DNA of 64,000 nt, taken from the NCBI GenBank assembly GCA_936432065.2, contig OW386285.2, forward strand, positions 184,574,301-184,638,300, read 5' to 3'. Of the stretch, positions 62,343-64,000 are shown one piece after another. The DNA is from Rutpela maculata. Taxonomy: Eukaryota; Arthropoda; Insecta; Coleoptera; Cerambycidae. A model generated the notes under the pieces. That model had not been told where the DNA came from. It ran no database searches and saw nothing but the letters and a program-made list of their open reading frames with translations. Both the position numbers and the translations under genes were made by a program. Each line of letters opens with the position of its first letter. The first letter of the stretch is position 1.

Positions 62343-64000
62343 TTAGGTGTTCGAAATAACCTGCCTCCGCAGGTTCAAGTTTCTTTCGTCTACTTCCTTG
62401 ATTTTCATAACTGATGTTATCAGGTCCTCCAAGAGTTGCCAGTTGTCCTCTAATTCTAGCATCCTCGACACCATGTCATCGGGTGTAACAGGGCCGCCTA
62501 GCCTATTTATGACTCGTAGCCTTTCTTCTCCTCCACCTGCCACACCGGAACACAGTATGCTCCGTGTCGACTACCTCCCTGCAGTACATGCATTCTCGAT
62601 CTTCAATCTTCCCGATGTCGTAGATGTACTCTGCAAAGCATCCGTGCCCTGTTAGGGCCTGAGTAAGGTAGAACCCAACCTCCCCGTGCCCTCTCTCCAC
62701 CCATCTTTTAATATCTGGAATGAGTCTCCTCGTCCATCTTCCCTTACTCGGGATATTCCATCTCTCCTGCCACCTCTGATAGAGTCTATCGTTGGTCTTC
62801 TTCCTGGCACTTCCCTCGTATATCTCCCACCTTTCCTTTGCCAGAAGGTCAATGGGAGGGATCCCTGCCACTATCAGCACTGCCTCGTAGGAGACCGTTC
62901 TGTAGGCACTGCAGACTCCCAGTGCTGCACATCGCTGTACCCTGGCCAATCTTCTTCGTGTTCTTTCCACTGCCATCGCACTTACCCATACCGGGGCCGT
63001 GTACAGGAGAATGGAGTGCACCACGCTACACAGCACTCTCCTCTTGCTGGCCTTCGGTCCGCTGGTGTTATGCATCAGCCTGCCTATGGCTGTTGCCACT
63101 CGCCCAGCTTTTTCCTCCATTTTCGTCACATGCAACCCGTATGTCAATTTCGAAGCGAGCCATATGCCCAGGTACATTATCGCCTGGCTAGGGCCAATTT
63201 CCAGCTCCCCTACCCTTATTCTCACGACAGGGAGATTCCTCTTTCTGGTTATGATTATCAGCTCGGTTTTTCCAGGGGCAAATTCGAGCTTCTTGTCCCT
63301 TACCCATCTCTCTATTTTTACAATGGCTGTATTCGCCGCCTCCTCAATTTCCCTCACCGTTTTGGCCGTGGCTGTTACTGCCAGATCGTCGGCATATCCG
63401 ATCACCTTAACGTTCTTCGGTTGGGGTAAGCGTAATGCATCATCGAACATTGTATTCCACAAGGTTGGGCCTAGAACCGATCTCTGCGGAACACCACAAG
63501 TCATTTTCCTCCACTGGGTAGTGCCCTCTACCTCCAGCCCTGTCCACCTGTTCTCCAGGTAGCCCTTTACTATCCTGAGCAGGTACGGGGCTATTCTTAA
63601 CTTTCGCAACTTCTCAACTATATCGCCCCCATCCGCAGTGTTGAAAGCGTTCCGAACATCCAGCGTTACTATCGCACAGATCTTCTTGGCCCTCATAGCC
63701 TCCCCAGCTGTCTCGGTTATGCGCCTTATCACTCCTATCGTGGATCTCCCTTTCCTAAAACCGAACTGGGTGTCCTTCTCTTCAATGTCTACCTCTAGCC
63801 TCCCCCGAAGCAGATATTCCATTAACTTGCCCATCGTATCGAACAGACATACCGGCCTATATGATGACGGTTCATCTGGTGGCTTGTCCCCTTTCTTTAT
63901 CAACACCAGTCTTGCCTTCTTCCATCTCTCGGGGAAGTTTCCCCTTTCCAGAACGCGGTTCATAATCCATAGGATAACCCCGGGTTGTTCTTCCGCCACC
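62343..64000 (-). pseudogene. R1-clade non-LTR reverse transcriptase, partial
   Basis: Copies retrotransposon RNA at its target. The frame enters from beyond the right edge and reads 63999-62503. RT motifs: SSYRPVCLFDTMGKLME, FGFRKGRST, TLDVRNAFNT, GVPQRSVLGP (Arg where Gly is usual) and catalytic GYADDLAV near 63400-63380. The thumb and R1-like region follow (LYTAPVWVSAM, RRRLARVQRCAALGVCSAYRTVS), then a zinc-binding CMYCREVVDTEHTVFRCGRW. Just after this the frame shifts near 62530; the true C-terminal end continues in the frame 62543-62343 (DNWQLLEDLI). The endonuclease half lies outside the window. GC content is far above the surroundings. One frameshift and one motif substitution mean it is probably dead. 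Confidence 0.88.

Noticed and set aside
62686..63562. Long plus-strand frames of 117-247 aa
   Set aside because: Antisense shadows of the GC-rich R1-like reverse transcriptase.

Overview
The window is AT-rich, intron-poor, repeat-saturated animal DNA and looks like a gene-free stretch of an arthropod chromosome, most probably an insect. The evidence is nested LINE, gypsy, Transib-like and Tc1/mariner remnants, tRNA- and 5S-like SINEs, and arthropod-style TATA plus TCAGT/TCATT initiators. No complete ordinary host gene was recognised. The species cannot be fixed from sequence alone.

The centrepiece is a near-complete Polinton/Maverick element, 24457-42101 (17,645 bp). It is bounded by inverted repeats that start AGTAGG and by a perfect 6-bp target duplication, CATTCC. 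It lies inside the right arm of an older foldback element (22260-24456 plus 42102-42185). In map order it holds: a 216-aa unknown (+); integrase with chromodomain (-); a conserved-looking gene broken by one in-frame stop (-); a 70-aa and a 323-aa unknown (-); packaging ATPase (-); a PLA2 plus pX-like minor virion protein (+); an adenain-like protease (+); a frameshifted BIR/IAP-like cargo gene with a hydrophobic tail (+); a 43-aa zinc-ribbon peptide (+); a coiled-coil cargo gene with a likely 51-bp intron (-); zinc-finger-fused protein-primed DNA polymerase B with one intron and one 1-nt frameshift (+); a 111-aa unknown (+); a 146-aa unknown (-); a major-capsid candidate (-); a 53-aa peptide (-); and a minor-capsid candidate (-). 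These would supply DNA replication, integration, capsid building, packaging and maturation. The BIR gene would add an apoptosis-related accessory function.

Left flank (1-24456): a 3.6-kb foldback (1052-4672); a 480-bp tandem array ending in an inverted copy and flanked by 12-bp direct repeats (5430-7150); two TA-flanked foldback MITEs (8453-9738 and 18944-19697); a 5'-truncated CR1/Jockey-like LINE with AATCGC target duplications (11864-14037); a 5S-rRNA-like SINE; a 64-bp perfect palindrome; tandem repeats; and a recurrent repeat family whose ends read ACTTCCACATCC.

Right flank (42102-64000): a long (TA)n tract; a non-autonomous LTR element (43414 to about 48402) whose left LTR is split by a 2.5-kb Transib-like foldback with a CGTCG duplication; a decayed Ty3/gypsy gag-pro remnant with a tRNA-Ser-type primer site; a Tc1/mariner/DUF4817-like transposase remnant; a roughly 6.9-kb complex palindrome holding a second Transib-like foldback and a tRNA-derived SINE; Jockey-type zinc-knuckle ORF1 debris; and an R1-clade reverse transcriptase running off the right edge.

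All identifications rest on reading motifs by eye. No database search or alignment was run.
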